Source: Halichoerus grypus (lineage: Eukaryota; Chordata; Mammalia; Carnivora; Phocidae). From it: a DNA stretch of 64,000 nt. This document shows, piece after piece, positions 60,954-64,000 of this stretch. A program made the translations under genes and the position numbers. The notes beneath the pieces are model-generated. The model was not told the origin of the DNA. It saw nothing but the letters and a program-made list of their open reading frames with translations, and did no database searches. Within the stretch, counting starts at the first letter, position 1. Every line of letters starts with the position of its first letter. The DNA lies in the NCBI RefSeq assembly GCF_964656455.1, contig NC_135714.1:61777850-61841849 (forward strand), written 5' to 3'.

Positions 60954-63094
60954 AATCATATGATCCTCTCAATAGATGCAGAAAAAGCATTTGACAAAGT
61001 ACAGCATCCTTTCTTGATCAAAACTCTTCAAAGTACAGGCATAGAGGGTACATACCTCAATATCATAAAAGCCATCTATGAAAAACCTACAGCGAATATC
61101 ATTCTCAATGGGGAAAAACTGAGAGCTTTCCCTCTAAGGTCAGGAACGCGGCAGGGATGTCCACTATCACCACTGCTATTCAACATAATATTGGAAGTCC
61201 TAGCCACAGCAATCAGACAACAAAAAGAAATAAAAGGCATCCAAATCGGTAAAGAAGAAGTCAAACTCTCACTGTTTGCAGATGATATGATATTTTATGT
61301 GGAAAATCCCAAAGACTCCACCCCAAAACTGCTAGAACTCATACAGGAATTCAGTAAAGTGGCAGGATATAAAATCAATGCACAGAAGTCATTGGCATTC
61401 CTATACACCAACAACAAGAGAGAAGAAAGAGAAATTAAGGAGTCGATCCCATTTACAATTGCACCCAAAACCATAAGATACCTAGGAATAAATCAAACCA
61501 AAGAGGTAAAGGATCTGTACTCAGAAAACTATAAAATACTCATGAAAGAAATTGAGGAAGACACAAAGAAATGGAAAAACGTTCCATGCTCATGGATTGG
61601 AAGAACAAATATTGTGAAGATGTCAATGCTACCTAGAGCAATCTACACATTCAATGCAATCCCCATCAAAATACCATCCACTTTTTTCAAAGAAATGGAA
61701 CAAATAATCCTAAAATTTGTATGGAACCAGAAAAGACCCCGCATAGCCAGAGGAATGTTGAAAAAGAAAAGCAAAGCTGGCGGCATCACAATTCCGGACT
61801 TCCAGCTCTACTACAAAGCTGTCATCATCAAGACAGTATGGTACTGGCACAAAAACAGGCACATAGATCAATGGAACAGAATAGAGAGCCCAGAAATGGA
61901 CCCTCAACTCTATGGTCAACTAATCTTCGACAAAGCGGGAAGGAATGTCCAATGGAAAAAAGACAGTCTCTTCAACAAATGGTGTTGGGGAAATTGGACA
62001 CCCACATGCAGAAGAATGAAACTGGACCATTTCCTTACACCACACACAAAAATAGACTCCAAATGGTTGAAAGTCCTCAATGCGAGACAGGAGTCCATCA
62101 AAATCCTTGAGGAGAACACAGGCAGCAACCTCTTTGACCTCAGCCGCAGCAACTTCTTCCTAGAAACATCACCAAAGGCAAGGGAAGCAAGGGCAAAAAT
62201 GAACTATTGGGACTTCATCAAGATAAAAAGCTTTTGCACAGCAAAAGAAACAGTCAAGCTGGTGCAGCCACTCTGGAAAACAGTATGGAGGTTCCTCAAA
62301 AAGTTGAAAATAGAGCTACCCTATGATCCAGCAATTGCACTACTGGGTATTTACACCAAAGATACAAAGGTAGGGATCCGAAGGGGTATGTGCACCCTGA
62401 TGTTCATAGCAGCAATGTCCACAATAGCCAAACTGTGGAAAGAGCCAAGAAGTCCATCGACAGATGAATGGATAAAGAAGATGTGGTATATATATACAAT
62501 GGAATATTATGCAGCCATCAAAAGGAATTAGATCTTGCCATTTGCAATGACGTGGATGGAACTGGAGGGTATTATGGTGAGGGAAATAATTCAAACAGAG
62601 AAAGACATGTATCATATGACCTCACTGGTATGAGGAATTCTTAATCTCAGGAAACAAACTGAGGTTTGCTGGAGTGGGGGGTGGGGTGGGAGGGATGGGG
62701 TGACTGGGTGATAGACACTGGGGAGGGTATGTCCTCTGGTAAGCACTGTGAATTGTGCAAGACTGTTGAATCTCAGATCTGTACCCCTGAAACAAATAAT
62801 GCAATATATGTTAAGAAAAAAAAAAAAAGATGATAGCAGGAGGGGAAGAATGAAGGGGGGGAAATCGGAGGGGGAGACGAACCATGAGAGATGATGGACT
62901 CTGAAAAACAAACTGAGGGTTCTAGAGGGGAGGGGGGTGGGAGGATGGGTTAGCCTGGTGATGGGTATTGAGGAGGGCACGTTCTGCATGGAACACTGGG
63001 TGTTATGCACAAACAATGAATCATGGAACACTACATCTAAAACTATTGATGTAATGTATGGTGATTAACATAACAATAAAAAAATTTTAAAAAA
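60954..63094 (+). mobile_element. L1-I: 5-prime-truncated L1 in the tail of L1-H
   Basis: Directly after the A-rich tail of L1-H a second L1 starts inside the RT domain (GAATCATATGATCCTC). It continues through ORF2, two 3-prime UTR modules and a tail that ends at the right target-site duplication. It differs from the matching part of L1-H at many sites and at some of them agrees with L1-F (for example GATCCGAAGGGGTA near 62376). It lacks 363 bp of ORF2 at 62256-62258. Confidence 0.9.
60960..62531 (+). pseudogene. L1-I ORF2p relic, 523-codon open frame
   Basis: The RT-to-C-terminal part of ORF2 protein, open for 523 codons. DAEKAFDK lies at residues 6-13, [11 protein letters not shown] at 61-71 and catalytic FADD at 106-109, followed by the thumb. 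A 121-codon in-frame deletion then joins AKETVK directly to [23 protein letters not shown]. The frame ends at TAG after KRN, where relatives have GAG. The endonuclease and fingers are absent, so it cannot act as a full ORF2p. Confidence 0.92.
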
Positions 63095-63134
63095 AGAAAC
63101 AATATACAGAAACAGGGACTTTACAGGAAATACA

Positions 63135-64000
63135 ATAGCACTAAATTCTTAGCTTTCAATAGTTAACCTGAATATAAATGTGCTAAATGCTCCAATCAAA
63201 AGACACAGGGTATCAGACTGCATAAAAAAGCAAGAGCCATCCATATGCTGTCTACAAGAGACTCATTTTAGATCTAAAGACACCTCCAGATTGAAAGTGA
63301 GGGGGTGGAGAACCATTTATCATGCTAATGGACCTCAAAAGATAGCTGGGCTAGCAATCCTCATATGACACCAATTAGATTTTAAACCAAGACTGTAGTA
63401 AGTGATGAAGAGAAACACTATATCATACTTAAAGGGTCTATCGAACAAGATGATCTAAAAATTGTAAACATTTATGATCCTAACTTGGGAGCAGCGAATT
63501 ATATAAACCAATTAATATCAAAATTAAAGAAACACATTGATAATAATACAATAAGAGTAGGGGACTTCAACACCCCACTCACTGCACTGGACAGATCACC
63601 TAAGCAGAAGATCAACAAGGAAATAAGGGCTTCGAATGACATACTGGGCAGATGGACTTCACAGATAAGTACAGAGCATTCCATCCTAAACAAATACACA
63701 TTCTTCTTGAGTGCACATGGAACTTTTCCAGAATAGATCACATACTGGGTCACAAATCAGGTCTCAACTGGTACCAAAAGATTGGGATCATTCCCTGAAC
63801 ATTTTCAGATCACAATGCTTTGAAACTTGAACTCAATTACAATAGGAAATTGGGAAAGAACTCAAATACATGGAGGCTAAAGAGCACCTTACTAAAGAAT
63901 GAATGGGTCAACCAGGAAATCAAAGAATTTTAAAAACTCATGGAAACAAATGAAAATGAAAACACAACTGTTCAAAACCTTTGGGATGATGCAAAGATGG
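63135..64000 (+). pseudogene. L1-G ORF2p relic, N-terminal part
   Basis: Endonuclease part of L1-G ORF2. The start is ATA instead of ATG (63135-63137). CLQETHFRSKDTSRLKVRGW at about 63250-63310 and NLGAANYINQLISKLKKHID at about 63481-63540 follow. TGA at about 63366, a missing base near 63388 and others break the frame. The sequence matches the equivalent part of L1-A closely. It continues past the window end. Confidence 0.88.

Larger units (their letters stand above)
52185..64000 (+). mobile_element. L1-G: L1 split by the H/I insertion, runs off the window
   Basis: The 5-prime UTR (52185-53810) starts just before CAAGATGGTGG and has two copies of the T-rich module (about 53265-53475 and 53500-53695). 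ORF1 is at 53811-54689. The element breaks at 54745 and resumes at 63095 with a 15-bp repeat of AGAAACAATATACAG, the duplication made by the insertion at 54746-63094. ORF2 then continues to the window end, still in the endonuclease/linker region. Its ORF1 closely resembles that of L1-A over 54400-54690. Confidence 0.93.

Noticed and set aside
58441..63094. L1-H/L1-I as a simple tandem duplication
   Set aside because: The two copies differ at subfamily-type sites, and L1-I matches L1-F at several of them, so an independent insertion is more likely.

Overview
The window is mammalian genomic DNA from a carnivoran, most likely a caniform (dog/bear/seal/weasel side). The basis is about twenty copies of a tRNA-Lys-derived SINE of the CAN-SINE/SINEC type (GCCTGGGTGGCTCAG head, CT-rich middle, AATAAA-rich tail) together with carnivoran-type LINE-1 (L1) elements. 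I cannot name the species. I found no intact host gene, exon series, RNA gene, CRISPR array or bacterial-type operon. Nearly every long open frame is a relic of L1 ORF1 or ORF2, or lies antisense to one.

Layout. 1-2433: old relics (L1M pieces, a MLT1-like LTR) and three SINEs. 2434-9690: L1-A, a nearly full-length decayed L1 with a SINE and a twin-primed L1 inside ORF2. 9690-12000: little recognisable apart from SINEs and one ancient repeat. 12008-15110: minus-strand L1s (old L1-K, a short 3-prime L1 insert, a SINE and L1-B). A 1,006-bp segment of L1-B (14105-15110) is an apparently identical inverted copy of L1-A positions 8192-9197. 15111-26300: mostly unannotatable intergenic DNA with scattered SINEs, hAT-type DNA transposon relics, an L2 fragment, L1M 3-prime ends and short L1 insertions. 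About 26310-48468: one ancient L1 (L1-D) split by two long L1s (L1-C 26999-33676, L1-F 39433-47078), a truncated L1-E, five SINEs and a 62-bp L1 tip. 48486-51720: further old L1 pieces and a MIR fragment. 52185-64000: L1-G, split after ORF1 by one insertion at 54746-63094. That insertion holds 332 bp of non-L1 sequence, then L1-H, then L1-I in the tail of L1-H. L1-G runs off the end of the window.

How the parts relate. Target-site duplications (TSDs) give a relative chronology: L1-D is older than L1-C, E and F; L1-G is older than L1-H and I; SINEs inside L1-F are younger than L1-F. Three structural features separate the young lineage (F, G, H and, where visible, E and I) from A and C: a duplicated module in the 5-prime UTR, a two-part 3-prime UTR, and a CpG-rich 5-prime UTR best preserved in H. 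All ORF1 and ORF2 copies carry stops, frameshifts or deletions, so none looks competent for retrotransposition. The most notable points are the inverted identical arms, the 332-bp candidate 5-prime transduction, and the modular UTRs. Sequence identity was judged by eye.
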